Positions 8,375-16,954 of a DNA stretch of 64,000 nucleotides are shown in pieces; position 1 is the stretch's first letter, and every line of letters begins with the position of its first letter. Source of the DNA: Streptomyces luteogriseus (lineage in GTDB: Bacteria; Actinomycetota; Actinomycetes; Streptomycetales; Streptomycetaceae); contig NZ_JACHMS010000001.1 of assembly GCF_014205055.1 (NCBI RefSeq), positions 5,704,001-5,768,000 on the forward strand. Reading direction: 5' to 3'. Under the pieces are notes generated by a model. The model was not told the origin of the DNA. It saw nothing but the letters and a program-made list of their open reading frames with translations, and searched no databases. Position numbers and translations under genes: made by a program.

Positions 8375-9523
8375 ATGAACAGACGTGCGCGCACGGCCCT
8401 GACGGCGGCGACGGCCATGGCACTGTCGGCGGCCCTCGCGGTTCCGGCGACGGCGGCGGGCCCGGCCGCCGCACCCGGCGGCCATGACGCGACGAAGCGG
8501 GCCGTGCGGGCCGCGGTCGCCGACGGCGTCCCGGGCGTGACAGTGACGGTCCGGCGGGGCCACGGCACCTGGGCGGCCACAGCCGGCGTCGGCAACCTGG
8601 AGACGGGCAAGCCGCGTTCGGCCCGGGACCACTACCGCATCGCCAGCATCACCAAGACGTTCGTCGCCACGGTCGTCCTCCAACTGGAGGCGGAGGGACG
8701 GCTGTCGCTCGACGACACGGTGGACACGTGGCTTCCGGGCCTGGTCCGGGGCAACGGCCACGACGGCAGCCGCATCACGATCCGGCAGCTCCTGAACCAC
8801 ACCAGCGGCGTCTTCGACTACCTGAAGGACCCGGGCTTCCAGCAGACCTACATGACCCCGGACGGCTTCATGAAGCACCGCTTCGACGAGGCGGCCCCCG
8901 AGGAACTGCTCGCCATCGCGATGAAGAACCGGCCGTCCTTCGAGCCCGGCGCGTCGTTCGCGTACTCCAACACCAACTACGTCCTGGCCGCGCGGGTGAT
9001 CGAGAAGGCCACCGGCAACGAGTACGGCGACGAGGTCGACCGCCGGATCATCGCCCCCCTGCACCTGACCTCCACGTCGGTCCCCACCACCCGGGTCACC
9101 CTGCCCCGGCCCGGCAGCCGCGCCTACTCCAAGCTGGCCAGGACGGATGCGGGCCCGACGTACGACGTCACGGAACTGAACCCGCGCCTGGCCTACGGCT
9201 CCGGCCAGATGGTCTCCAGCTCGGCCGACCTGACCCGCTTCTACTCGGCCCTGCTCGGCGGCAGGCTGCTCCCGCCGGAGCAGCTGAAGAAGATGAAGAC
9301 CACGGTCCCCTCCAGCCGCGAAACCAGCCGCTACGGCCTGGGGCTCGTCGACCGCAAGCTCAACTGCGGCGTCCACGTCTGGGGCCACGACGGGGGGATC
9401 CACGGCTCGAACTCGGACGCGGTGACCACCGGGAACGGCAGGCACTCCCTCGCCGTCAACTTCAACGGCGACTGGTCGGGAAGCACCGACGCGATCATCG
9501 AGGCGGAGTTCTGCGGCAAGTAG
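8375..9523 (+). CDS. Secreted serine hydrolase, beta-lactamase/DD-carboxypeptidase fold
   Basis: A 382-residue protein with a signal peptide (TALTAATAMALSAALAVPATAAG). The three motifs of penicillin-recognising serine enzymes are present: S91-I-T-K94, Y197-S-N and H338-D-G. The His-containing third motif is typical of class C/esterase-like members and of Streptomyces R61-type DD-peptidases. It probably acts on peptidoglycan peptides or as an esterase outside the cell. ATG start at 8375 follows a GGGGGAAACGGGG tract. It lies 100 bases after the phosphoesterase and may be cotranscribed. Confidence 0.88.
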   Translation: MNRRARTALTAATAMALSAALAVPATAAGPAAAPGGHDATKRAVRAAVADGVPGVTVTVRRGHGTWAATAGVGNLETGKPRSARDHYRIASITKTFVATVVLQLEAEGRLSLDDTVDTWLPGLVRGNGHDGSRITIRQLLNHTSGVFDYLKDPGFQQTYMTPDGFMKHRFDEAAPEELLAIAMKNRPSFEPGASFAYSNTNYVLAARVIEKATGNEYGDEVDRRIIAPLHLTSTSVPTTRVTLPRPGSRAYSKLARTDAGPTYDVTELNPRLAYGSGQMVSSSADLTRFYSALLGGRLLPPEQLKKMKTTVPSSRETSRYGLGLVDRKLNCGVHVWGHDGGIHGSNSDAVTTGNGRHSLAVNFNGDWSGSTDAIIEAEFCGK

Positions 9524-9540
9524 ACCACTCACGAGGTGAA

Positions 9541-9565
9541 GGGCCGCCGATGCCCCCGGCGGCCC
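9541..9565. terminator. Convergent terminator hairpin
   Basis: GGGCCGCCG (9541-9549) pairs with CGGCGGCCC (9557-9565), a 9-bp stem with a 7-base loop, between the convergent serine hydrolase and DUF559-like genes. Confidence 0.6.
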
Positions 9566-9602
9566 CCTCCTCTCCCCTCCTGGTCCTGCCCCCCGTCCGT
9601 CA

Positions 9603-10643
9603 CTAACGGGGCAGCACGGCGACGTACGCCGCCGGTTCGCGGTCTGCCGCGGCCATCAGGGCCGTGCGGATCACCGTCGCCTGCTGTTCCGGGGAGTCGC
9701 GGAGCTTGCGCGGTGTGATGTGGACGACCGTGATGCCGAGCCGCTCCAGGTGCTCGCGCTTGCGGGCGTACTCGGACCACAGGGCGTCGTCGTCCGGCCG
9801 GGGCGCCCGGGTGTCGAGTTCCACCGCCACCGCGTGGTCGGGCCAGTACGCGTCGAGGCCACCGAGGTAGGGGCCGCCGGGCAGGCGCAGGTCGACGTTC
9901 CAGACGGGGTCGGGCAGACCGTACTCGTGGACCATCCGGTACAGGCGGTCCTCCGCTCGTGCCCGGCCCTCGGCGAGCAGGGACTCCACCGCGTCCACTA
10001 CATGGGGGCGGCTCAGCAGCCGGGCCTGGTTCAGCTCGCGGACCACCGCCGTCGGGTCGCAGTGACCGGCGCGGACCGCCTCCGTCAGCAGCCGGCGGAC
10101 GATGCCGGCGTCCGCGAGTTCGGCCACCGCGTCGGCCAGCGCGCGGGCGACCGGCGCCACCGGCACCCCCGTGACCTGCTCGGGGGCGGGCATGGCGGGC
10201 GTGCGGACGATGCGCGCGCAGCCCGTGGAGCGCAGCCGCCGCAGCCGCGGGACCAGGACGTCGATGGCGTCCATGGACGGCAGCGGGGGAGTGGAGGAGA
10301 AACCGTGCAGCGTCAGCGCGGCCAGGCCCGTGATCATCACCTCGGGATGGGCGGGGGCGTGCGGCCGGCCCGCGCCGGGCTGGGCGGGCACCCCGGTGCC
10401 GCGCTCCCGCGCCGCGTACATCAGCACCGCGTGCAGCCGCTCCTCGCTGGTCGGCGGGCCCGGGTGGAGCAGGACGACGCCCGGCAGAAGCTGCTGCCAG
10501 GGGCCGCCCGCACGGCACTGCTCGTTCGTCTCGGCCGTGGAGACGCCGTGCGAGCGGAGCTGGGCCGCCGTCATCACACGGGGGCGGCCACCGCCGGACA
10601 GGTCGTGCAGGGGGCGGGGGGAGAGCGGGGCGTTGTGGGTCAT
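9603..10643 (-). CDS. AbiEi-like / DUF559-type protein
   Basis: A 346-residue cytosolic protein. The N-terminal part resembles the winged-helix domain of AbiEi-type antitoxins (RVMTAAQLRSHGVSTAETNE, then PWQQLLPGVVLLHPGPPT). The C-terminal ~100 residues resemble the Vsr/DUF559 endonuclease fold: PVWNVDLRLPGG, GLDAYWPDHAVAVELD, then a helix and GITVVHITPRKL. No toxin partner is adjacent, so antitoxin function is doubtful; such orphan proteins are common in actinomycetes. ATG at 10643 is chosen as the first Met before the conserved region. Function unknown. Confidence 0.7.
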   Translation of the reverse strand: MTHNAPLSPRPLHDLSGGGRPRVMTAAQLRSHGVSTAETNEQCRAGGPWQQLLPGVVLLHPGPPTSEERLHAVLMYAARERGTGVPAQPGAGRPHAPAHPEVMITGLAALTLHGFSSTPPLPSMDAIDVLVPRLRRLRSTGCARIVRTPAMPAPEQVTGVPVAPVARALADAVAELADAGIVRRLLTEAVRAGHCDPTAVVRELNQARLLSRPHVVDAVESLLAEGRARAEDRLYRMVHEYGLPDPVWNVDLRLPGGPYLGGLDAYWPDHAVAVELDTRAPRPDDDALWSEYARKREHLERLGITVVHITPRKLRDSPEQQATVIRTALMAAADREPAAYVAVLPR

Positions 10644-10748
10644 GACCCGCAATTTCCCGCGCTCCGGCCCTCCTTGAACCGCTGTTACAGGTCCGTCGAC
10701 AAATGCAGACAACCCAGCACTAAAGGACGAGTGTTCGGATACCGAAAG

Positions 10749-10778
10749 CCCCTGGTCCGTTCAGGTGCGGACCAGGGG
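10749..10778 (-). terminator. Terminator downstream of pepN
   Basis: CCCCTGGTCCG (10749-10759) and CGGACCAGGGG (10768-10778) form a perfect 11-bp stem with an 8-base loop, 62 bases beyond the pepN stop in the direction of transcription. Confidence 0.75.
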
Positions 10779-10839
10779 TTACGGCTCACGCGGCACTCAT
10801 CTCGTAACGAAGGCGGAACGCCCGGATCTCAGGCCAAAG

Positions 10840-13419
10840 CTACTGGTCGGAGGCCTCGTCGCACGCCTGTCCACGCAACGCCCGTGCCAGGTCGTCACGG
10901 GACTCCAGCACCAGCCGGCGCAGCGCCGGGGCCGCCTCCTTGTGGGCGTCCAGCCAGGCGTCCGTGGCGTCCAGCGTCTCCTTCGACTGCTGGAGCGACG
11001 GGAACAGGCCCTGCACCACGTGCATGCCGATCTGGATCGACCGCTCGGCCCACACCCGCTCGATCGCCGCGAAGTACTTCCCGGCGTACGGCGCGATCAG
11101 CTCCCGCTGCGAGCCCTGGGAGAAGCCCGCGATGGTCGCCTCGACCATGGCGTTGGACAGCGCGTCCGACTCCACGACCTGCGCCCACGCCTGCGCCTTG
11201 ACCGCCTCGGACGGGCGGGCGGCCAGACAGCGCACCTGGTGGCGCTTGCCGGAGGCCGTGTCGTCCCGGGTCAGCTCCTCCGCAAGCGCCTTCTCGTCGA
11301 CGAACCCGTGCGCCGCCAGCGGCTCCAGGAACACCCAGCGCAGCTCCTGGTCGAGGTCGAGGCCCTCGACCGCCGCCGTGCCCGCGAGCAGGTCCCGCAG
11401 CAGCTCGAAGTCGGCCTCGGCGGCGGCCGTCCGGGCGAAGAAGCGCGCCCAGGCGAGCTGGTGCTCGCTGCCCGGCCCGGCCGCGTACAGCTCGCGCCGG
11501 GCACCTTCGGCGAGCAGCCGCGCGGCCGTCTCGCGGCGGGCGGGAGCCGTGTAGTGCGTGACCGCCGACTCCGCCCAGGCGTGCAGCATCTGCACGACGC
11601 CGATCTCGGACTCGCGCCCGCCGAAGCGCAGCACCAGGTCCACGAAGTCCCGGGCCGGGAGCAGCGCGTCACGCGTCATGTTCCACAGCGCCGACCAGCA
11701 CAGCGCGCGCGCCAGCGGGTCGGTGATCGCGCCCAGGTGCTCGCGCAGGGTCGCCAGCGACGTCGCGTCGAAGCGGATCTTGCAGTAGGTCAGGTCGTCG
11801 TCGTTGACCAGGACCAGGTCCGGAGCCTCGGCTCCGGCCAGTTCCGCGACGACCGTGCGGGCGCCGTCGACGTCGGTCTCCACGCGCGCGTACCGCTCCA
11901 GCGCACCGCCGTCCGTCACCCGGTACAGGCCCACCGCCACCCGGTGCGGACGCAGTTCGGGGTAGGACTCGGCGGCCTCCTGCACCACCGCCAGCTCCTC
12001 GATACGGCCGTCCGCGTCCAGCAGCACCTGCGGCGTCAGCGAGTTCACCCCGGCCGTCTGGAGCCAGGACCGCGACCAGGCGCTCATGTCCCGGCCGCTG
12101 GTCTCCTCCAGCACCGACAGCAGGTCACCGAGGCGCGTGTTGCCGTAGGCGTTCCGCTTGAAGTAGCGCCGGGCGCCCTCCAGGAACGCCTCCTCGCCCA
12201 CGTACGCCACGAGCTGCTTCAGCACCGACGCGCCCTTGGCGTACGTGATGCCGTCGAAGTTGAGCTTGGCGTCCTGGAGGTCGCGGATGTCCGCCGTGAT
12301 CGGGTGCGTGGAGGGCAGCTGGTCCGCGCGGTAGGCCCAGGCCTTGCGACGGTTGGCGAAGGTGATCCAGCCGTTGACGAAGCGGGTCGCGCCGACCAGG
12401 GCGAACTCGCCCATGAAGTCCGCGAAGGACTCCTTCAGCCACAGGTCGTCCCACCACTCCATGGTGACCAGGTCGCCGAACCACATGTGCGCCATCTCGT
12501 GCAGGACGACGTTGGCCCGGCCCTCGTAGGACGCCTGCGTCACCTTCCCGCGGAAGATGAACTCCTCCCGGAACGTCACCAGGCCCGGGTTCTCCATCGC
12601 GCCCAGGTTGTACTCGGGCACGAACGCCTGGTCGTACTTCCCGAACGGGTACGGGAAGTCGAAGTGGTCGTGGAAGAAGTCCAGGCCCTGCTTGGTCACC
12701 AGGAACACGTCGTCGGCGTCGAAGTAGGGCGCGAGACCCTTGCGGCACAGGGCGCCGAGCGGGATCTCCAGCGTCGTGCCGTCCGCGAACGTACGCGAGT
12801 AGGAGTCCGTCACGTAGTGGTACGGGCCCGCCACCACACACGTGATGTACGTCGAGATCGGCTTGGTCTCGGCGAACCGCCACACCCCGTCGGCCTGCTC
12901 GCCGGCGCCGTTGCTCCACACCGTCCAGCCCTCGGGTGCCCGCACCTCGAAGCGGTACGGGGCCTTCAGGTCGGGCTGCTCGAAGTTCGCGAAGACCCGG
13001 CGCGAGTCGGCCGGCTCGTACTGGGTGTACAGGTACACCTCGCCGTCCTCGGGGTCGACGAAGCGGTGCATGCCCTCGCCGGTGCGGGAGTAGGCGCACT
13101 GGGCGTCGACCACCAGCTCGTTGTCCGCGGCCAGGTCCTCCAGCGTGATCCGGCAGCCGTCGAACACCTCTCCGGGGTCCAGATCACGGCCGTTGAGTGA
13201 GACGGCCGTCACACTCGGGGCGATCAGGTCCGCGAAGCTGCTCGCCCCGGGCTCGTTGCAGCGGAAGCGGACCGTCGTGACGGAGCGGAACGTGCGGGGC
13301 CCGTCCCCCGGGTCCTCACCGACCGCGGACCGCAGGTCGAGGGACACCTCGTACCCGTCGACGCTCAGCAGGGCGGCCCTCTCCCGGGCCTCGTCGCGGG
13401 ACAGATTCTCACCGGGCAC
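10840..13419 (-). CDS. pepN: Aminopeptidase N (M1 family)
   Basis: An 859-residue zinc aminopeptidase removing N-terminal residues from peptides in the cytosol. The M1 signatures are intact: the exopeptidase motif GAMEN and the zinc motif HEMAHMWFGDLVTMEWWDD with KE further on (HExxH-x18-E). An ERAP1-like helical C-terminal domain follows. The GTG at 13419 is preferred over that at 13428: GAGGA abuts the latter but lies nine bases before the former, and the resulting start MPGENLSRDEA resembles known Streptomyces PepN. Confidence 0.95.
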   Translation of the reverse strand: MPGENLSRDEARERAALLSVDGYEVSLDLRSAVGEDPGDGPRTFRSVTTVRFRCNEPGASSFADLIAPSVTAVSLNGRDLDPGEVFDGCRITLEDLAADNELVVDAQCAYSRTGEGMHRFVDPEDGEVYLYTQYEPADSRRVFANFEQPDLKAPYRFEVRAPEGWTVWSNGAGEQADGVWRFAETKPISTYITCVVAGPYHYVTDSYSRTFADGTTLEIPLGALCRKGLAPYFDADDVFLVTKQGLDFFHDHFDFPYPFGKYDQAFVPEYNLGAMENPGLVTFREEFIFRGKVTQASYEGRANVVLHEMAHMWFGDLVTMEWWDDLWLKESFADFMGEFALVGATRFVNGWITFANRRKAWAYRADQLPSTHPITADIRDLQDAKLNFDGITYAKGASVLKQLVAYVGEEAFLEGARRYFKRNAYGNTRLGDLLSVLEETSGRDMSAWSRSWLQTAGVNSLTPQVLLDADGRIEELAVVQEAAESYPELRPHRVAVGLYRVTDGGALERYARVETDVDGARTVVAELAGAEAPDLVLVNDDDLTYCKIRFDATSLATLREHLGAITDPLARALCWSALWNMTRDALLPARDFVDLVLRFGGRESEIGVVQMLHAWAESAVTHYTAPARRETAARLLAEGARRELYAAGPGSEHQLAWARFFARTAAAEADFELLRDLLAGTAAVEGLDLDQELRWVFLEPLAAHGFVDEKALAEELTRDDTASGKRHQVRCLAARPSEAVKAQAWAQVVESDALSNAMVEATIAGFSQGSQRELIAPYAGKYFAAIERVWAERSIQIGMHVVQGLFPSLQQSKETLDATDAWLDAHKEAAPALRRLVLESRDDLARALRGQACDEASDQ

Positions 13420-13555
13420 GGGCGGCACTCCTCAAGTGTCGTGGGGTACGGCTGAACAGGACCGATCCTGCCACGTGCCCCTGACGCGGGCAGCCGGGAA
13501 TGACGGGAGCGCGTACCGGCGTTGCCGGAGAAACGGTTTCCTGCTGAGGAGAGAC

Positions 13556-14194
13556 ATGTCGGACAAGACCCCCGTCGACTTCTGGTTCGACCCGCTGTGC
13601 CCCTGGGCCTGGATGACCTCCCGCTGGGTGCTGGAGGTGGAGAAGGTCAGGGACATCGAGGTGCGCTGGCATGTCATGAGCCTCGCGGTCCTGAACGAGA
13701 ACCGGCTGGACGAGCTGCCCGAGGAATACCGCGAGCTGCTGGAGACCAAGGCATGGGGCCCCGTCCGGGTCGTCATAGCCGCGCAGCAGGAAAAGGGTCC
13801 CGAGGTTCTCGGCGACTTCTACACCGCGCTCGGCACCCGCATCCACAACCAGGGCGAGGGGCCGGGCAAGGAGACGGTCGCCGCCGCCCTGAAGGACGTC
13901 GGCCTGCCGGAGTCCCTCATGGAGCACTGGGACGCCACCCCCTACGAGCCGGAGCTGCGCGCCTCCCACCAGGAGGGCATCGACAAGGTCGGCCAGGACG
14001 TCGGCACGCCGGTCATCGCCGTGCCCGGCCCCGACGGCGAGCAGATCGCCTTCTTCGGCCCGGTCGTCACCCCGGCCCCGCAGGGCGAGGAGGCCGGCCG
14101 CCTGTGGGACGGCACCCTCGCCGTGGCCTCGGTCCCCGGCTTCTACGAGATCAAGCGCACCCGCACCAAGGGCCCGGACTTCTCCAACCTGTAG
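13556..14194 (+). CDS. DsbA-fold, mycothiol-dependent nitroreductase-like protein
   Basis: A 212-residue thioredoxin-superfamily protein of the DsbA/Rv2466c-like group, which in actinobacteria works with mycothiol. The N-terminus reads FWFDPLCPWAWMTSRW. The active site is therefore CPWA, with Ala where the second Cys of CPWC would be, leaving a single thiol. The cis-proline region VGTPVIAVPGP is present. ATG start at 13556 follows GAGGAGAG. It is divergent from pepN. Function as a mycothiol-linked reductase or peroxidase is inferred from family resemblance. Confidence 0.8.
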   Translation: MSDKTPVDFWFDPLCPWAWMTSRWVLEVEKVRDIEVRWHVMSLAVLNENRLDELPEEYRELLETKAWGPVRVVIAAQQEKGPEVLGDFYTALGTRIHNQGEGPGKETVAAALKDVGLPESLMEHWDATPYEPELRASHQEGIDKVGQDVGTPVIAVPGPDGEQIAFFGPVVTPAPQGEEAGRLWDGTLAVASVPGFYEIKRTRTKGPDFSNL

Positions 14195-14197
14195 GCC

Positions 14198-14425
14198 TCA
14201 CCCGGCGGGGGCGGGCTGGATCCTGAGCTCCTCCGGGAGCAGCCCGTCCTCGGCCCGGTTGAGATAGCGCTGGTACCACCGGCAGCCGGCCGCGGTGCAG
14301 CGCCAGTAGTCGTCCACGAAGTGCCCGGCCCCCTTCTCCGCCCGGACGGCCGCCCGCTCGGCGGCGTTGAACATCCGGAACTCCTGCATGGTGCCGCAGG
14401 TCCGGCACGCCCGGCTCACCGTCAT
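14198..14425 (-). CDS. Small zinc-ribbon-like protein
   Basis: A 75-residue protein with CRTC near the N-terminus and CTAAGC in the middle. These two cysteine pairs could bind zinc, though the second has CxxxxC spacing. WRCTAAGCRWYQRY is aromatic-rich. Its ATG overlaps the TGA of the phosphodiesterase gene by one base (TGATG at 14427-14423), so it is translationally coupled and the last gene of the polyol operon. I do not recognise a named family and assign no function. Confidence 0.65.
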   Translation of the reverse strand: MTVSRACRTCGTMQEFRMFNAAERAAVRAEKGAGHFVDDYWRCTAAGCRWYQRYLNRAEDGLLPEELRIQPAPAG

Positions 14426-15480
14426 CAGCTCCTCCTCGCGATCACCGCCAAGTCCGGGAAGTCGGTGACGACCGCATCGACTCCCATGCGGTAGTACAGC
14501 GCGTATTCCGCGAACGCGTCCCCGAAATCGTTCGCTCCGCTCCCGCGCCGGAACCGCTCCGGCAGGAACTGGTTCTCCGCGCGGAAGGTGTACGGCCCGA
14601 TCCGCAGCCCCGCCGCGTGCGCGTCCGCGACGAGCGACGTGCCGACGAGCGAGACCTTGTCCGGGCCGATCCAGTCCGCGTACGCGGCGATCCGCGCCAG
14701 CCCCGCCGGGCTCATCATGTCCTTGTACGTCGTCGGATCACCGGCCGCGACCAGGTCGTACGGCCCACCGGTCGTGCCCAGCGCCTGCCACAGCGGCACC
14801 CCCAGCCGCTCCGCCGCGATCCGCTTCAGACTCGTCGGCTCGAAGGACTGCACGACGCACTCGCGGCGGCCGAGCCGGTTGCGGCGGATCACGGCCGTGA
14901 GCTTCGGCTCCAGCGGCAGGCCGATCGAGCGGAAGTACGTCGGGTGCTTGGTCTCCGGGAAGACCGCGATGGTCCGGCCGTGCTCCCGCGACAGACGCCG
15001 CGCCAGGTCCACGACCTCCTGGAAGGTCATGACCTCGGCGCGCCCGTCGAAGACGGTGTTGCGGTTGCGGACCGCGGGCAGCCGCTCCACCGCCCGCAGC
15101 GTCTTCAGCTCGGCCAGCGTGAAGTCCTCCGTGAACCAGCCGGTGACGGCCCGCCCGTCGACCGTCTTCGTCGTACGGCGGTCCGCGAACTCCGGGCGGC
15201 GGGCCACGTCGGTCGTCTGGGAGATCTCGTTCTCGTGCCGCACCACCAGCACGTGGTCCTTCGTCGGCACCAGATCCGGTTCGATCCAGTCGGCCCCGGT
15301 CTGGACGGCGTACGTGTACGAGGGCGCCGTGTGCTCGGGGCGCCAGCCGGCCGCGCCGCGATGGCCGATGACGACCGGGCCGCCGCCCTTGTGTGGTTCG
15401 GCCCCCGCGGGTGCGGCCGTTCCGGCCGTGGCGGTTCCCGCGGCCGCCGCGAGCAGGAGGGATCTCCGTCCGAGCTGCAT
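14425..15480 (-). CDS. Secreted glycerophosphodiester phosphodiesterase
   Basis: A 351-residue enzyme hydrolysing glycerophosphodiesters to glycerol-3-phosphate and an alcohol. The Tat-like signal GRRSLLLAAAAGTATAGTAA indicates export. GDPD motifs are visible: GHRGAAGWRPEHT (catalytic His-Arg), WIEPDLVPTKD (metal Glu/Asp) and VVRHE (second catalytic His). FPETKHP and VVQSFEP follow as in the family. ATG 15480 follows GGGGAG. It lies 26 bases after the FGGY kinase stop in the same operon, suggesting that the locus gains substrate from extracellular glycerophosphodiesters or teichoic-acid-like polymers. Confidence 0.9.
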   Translation of the reverse strand: MQLGRRSLLLAAAAGTATAGTAAPAGAEPHKGGGPVVIGHRGAAGWRPEHTAPSYTYAVQTGADWIEPDLVPTKDHVLVVRHENEISQTTDVARRPEFADRRTTKTVDGRAVTGWFTEDFTLAELKTLRAVERLPAVRNRNTVFDGRAEVMTFQEVVDLARRLSREHGRTIAVFPETKHPTYFRSIGLPLEPKLTAVIRRNRLGRRECVVQSFEPTSLKRIAAERLGVPLWQALGTTGGPYDLVAAGDPTTYKDMMSPAGLARIAAYADWIGPDKVSLVGTSLVADAHAAGLRIGPYTFRAENQFLPERFRRGSGANDFGDAFAEYALYYRMGVDAVVTDFPDLAVIARRS

Positions 15481-15506
15481 GCAACTCCCCTTTGTCGAAG
15501 GCACGT

Positions 15507-16931
15507 TCACGTGCGGGCCCGGTCCCGGGCCTGCCCTAGCCGGTCCAGGTGCTCCGCGTAGCCCTTGGTGTAGAACGCGGCCCGGCCCGGGTCCGGCTCG
15601 ACGACCGCCGTCGGTTTCGTCCACGCCGGCGCGTCCAGCCCGACCCCGTACCGCTCGGCAGCCGCCAGGACCGCCCCCCGGGCGCCGACCTCGCCCTCCA
15701 CGACCCGCAGCGGCCGCCCGAGCACATCGGCCAGCAGCCGCATCCAGGCGGAGCTGCGGGTGCCGCCGCCGCAGACGGCCAGACTCCCGGTGAGGCCCGC
15801 CGCCTCCAGGCAGTGCCGGGCCGCGTACCCGATGCCCTCGCAGGTGGCGCGGACCAGATCGCCCCGGGTCGACTCCAGGGAGACGCCGGTGAGCTCGGCC
15901 CGCAGACGGGGTTCCACGAAGGGGGCGCGTTCGCCGGAGGGCGCGAAGTACGGCAGCACCCGCACGCCGTGCGCGCCCGGCGGCGTTCCGGCCAGCAGGC
16001 CGTCCACCTCGTCGTGCCGCACGCCGGTCGTCGACAGCACCCAGTCCAGCGCCGCCGTGCCGACCATCGCGGGCATGGCGCGCAGCCAGTGCCCGGGCCG
16101 GTCGGTGGAGATGTACAGACCGGCCGGTTCGCCGCTCAGATCGAGCTCGGTCGTGGCGACCAGGCTGGCCAGACAGGTGCCGACGATCAGCAGACCGTCC
16201 CCCGGGGACGTCACCCCGGCGCCCAGCGCGCAGGCCGGCAGATCGTAGGGCCCGTTCGCGATCCGGGTCCCGGACGGCAGGCCCTCACCCCGCGCCTCGG
16301 CCGTCGCGACCGGGTCGCTGACCGGGGCGAGCAGACCCCGGCGGTGCGCCAGCCCCAGCAGCTCGACGACCCGGTTGTCGTACGTCCTGGTCCGCGGGTC
16401 CAGGAACGGCATCGACGCGTCCGACACATCCGTCGCCGGACCGGCCCCCGTCAGCCGGTGGAACACCATGTCCTTGCAGTACAGGGCGGCCTTCGCGGCA
16501 TCCAGCGCCTTCGGCTCGTGCCGGTCCAGCCACGCCAGCAGCGGGCCCGGGCAGCCCGGGAACATCGCGCTGCCCGTGCGCCGGAACACCGTCTCGAACG
16601 TGCCGTCCGCCAGCCACCGGTCGACCAGCCCGTGCGCCCGGCCGTCCATCCAGGAGGCGGCGGGGCGCACCGGCCGGCCCTCGCCGTCGACCAGCCACAC
16701 CCCGTCGCCCTGCCCGGTCAGCCCGGCCAGCTCGACCGGCTCCGGGACCCGCCCGGTGACCTCCCCGAGCACGGCGACGACCGCCCCGTACACCTCCTCC
16801 ATGTCCTGCTCGACGACCCCGCCGTGCAGGGAGAGCTCCACCGGGCGGGACGCCACGGCGAGTTCACGGCCCGTGGCGTCGAAGGCCGCCGCCTTGACCA
16901 TGGACGTGCCCACATCGATACCGACGTACAT
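15507..16931 (-). CDS. FGGY-family carbohydrate kinase (xylulokinase-like)
   Basis: A 474-residue sugar/polyol kinase of the actin-like ATPase fold. The N-terminal phosphate motif VGIDVGTSMVKAAAFDATG, the central LTGQGDGVWLVD and the C-terminal CGGGTRSSAWMRLLADVLGRP identify the FGGY group. Length is normal (460-520). The ATG at 16931 follows GGAGGAG six bases upstream. It is the first of two FGGY kinases in the locus and is cotranscribed with the dehydrogenase upstream. The substrate could be a ketose, polyol or sugar acid; sequence alone does not decide. Confidence 0.88.
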   Translation of the reverse strand: MYVGIDVGTSMVKAAAFDATGRELAVASRPVELSLHGGVVEQDMEEVYGAVVAVLGEVTGRVPEPVELAGLTGQGDGVWLVDGEGRPVRPAASWMDGRAHGLVDRWLADGTFETVFRRTGSAMFPGCPGPLLAWLDRHEPKALDAAKAALYCKDMVFHRLTGAGPATDVSDASMPFLDPRTRTYDNRVVELLGLAHRRGLLAPVSDPVATAEARGEGLPSGTRIANGPYDLPACALGAGVTSPGDGLLIVGTCLASLVATTELDLSGEPAGLYISTDRPGHWLRAMPAMVGTAALDWVLSTTGVRHDEVDGLLAGTPPGAHGVRVLPYFAPSGERAPFVEPRLRAELTGVSLESTRGDLVRATCEGIGYAARHCLEAAGLTGSLAVCGGGTRSSAWMRLLADVLGRPLRVVEGEVGARGAVLAAAERYGVGLDAPAWTKPTAVVEPDPGRAAFYTKGYAEHLDRLGQARDRART

Positions 16932-16954
16932 GCGGCTCTCCTCCAGGTCGGTCC

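Noticed and set aside
9603..10643. An AbiE-type toxin-antitoxin system
   Set aside because: No AbiEii nucleotidyltransferase gene is adjacent; the protein is an orphan.
15500..15515. GTTCACG near the GDPD start as a PHO box
   Set aside because: Only one unit, on the wrong strand for the leftward gene and inside the kinase end region.
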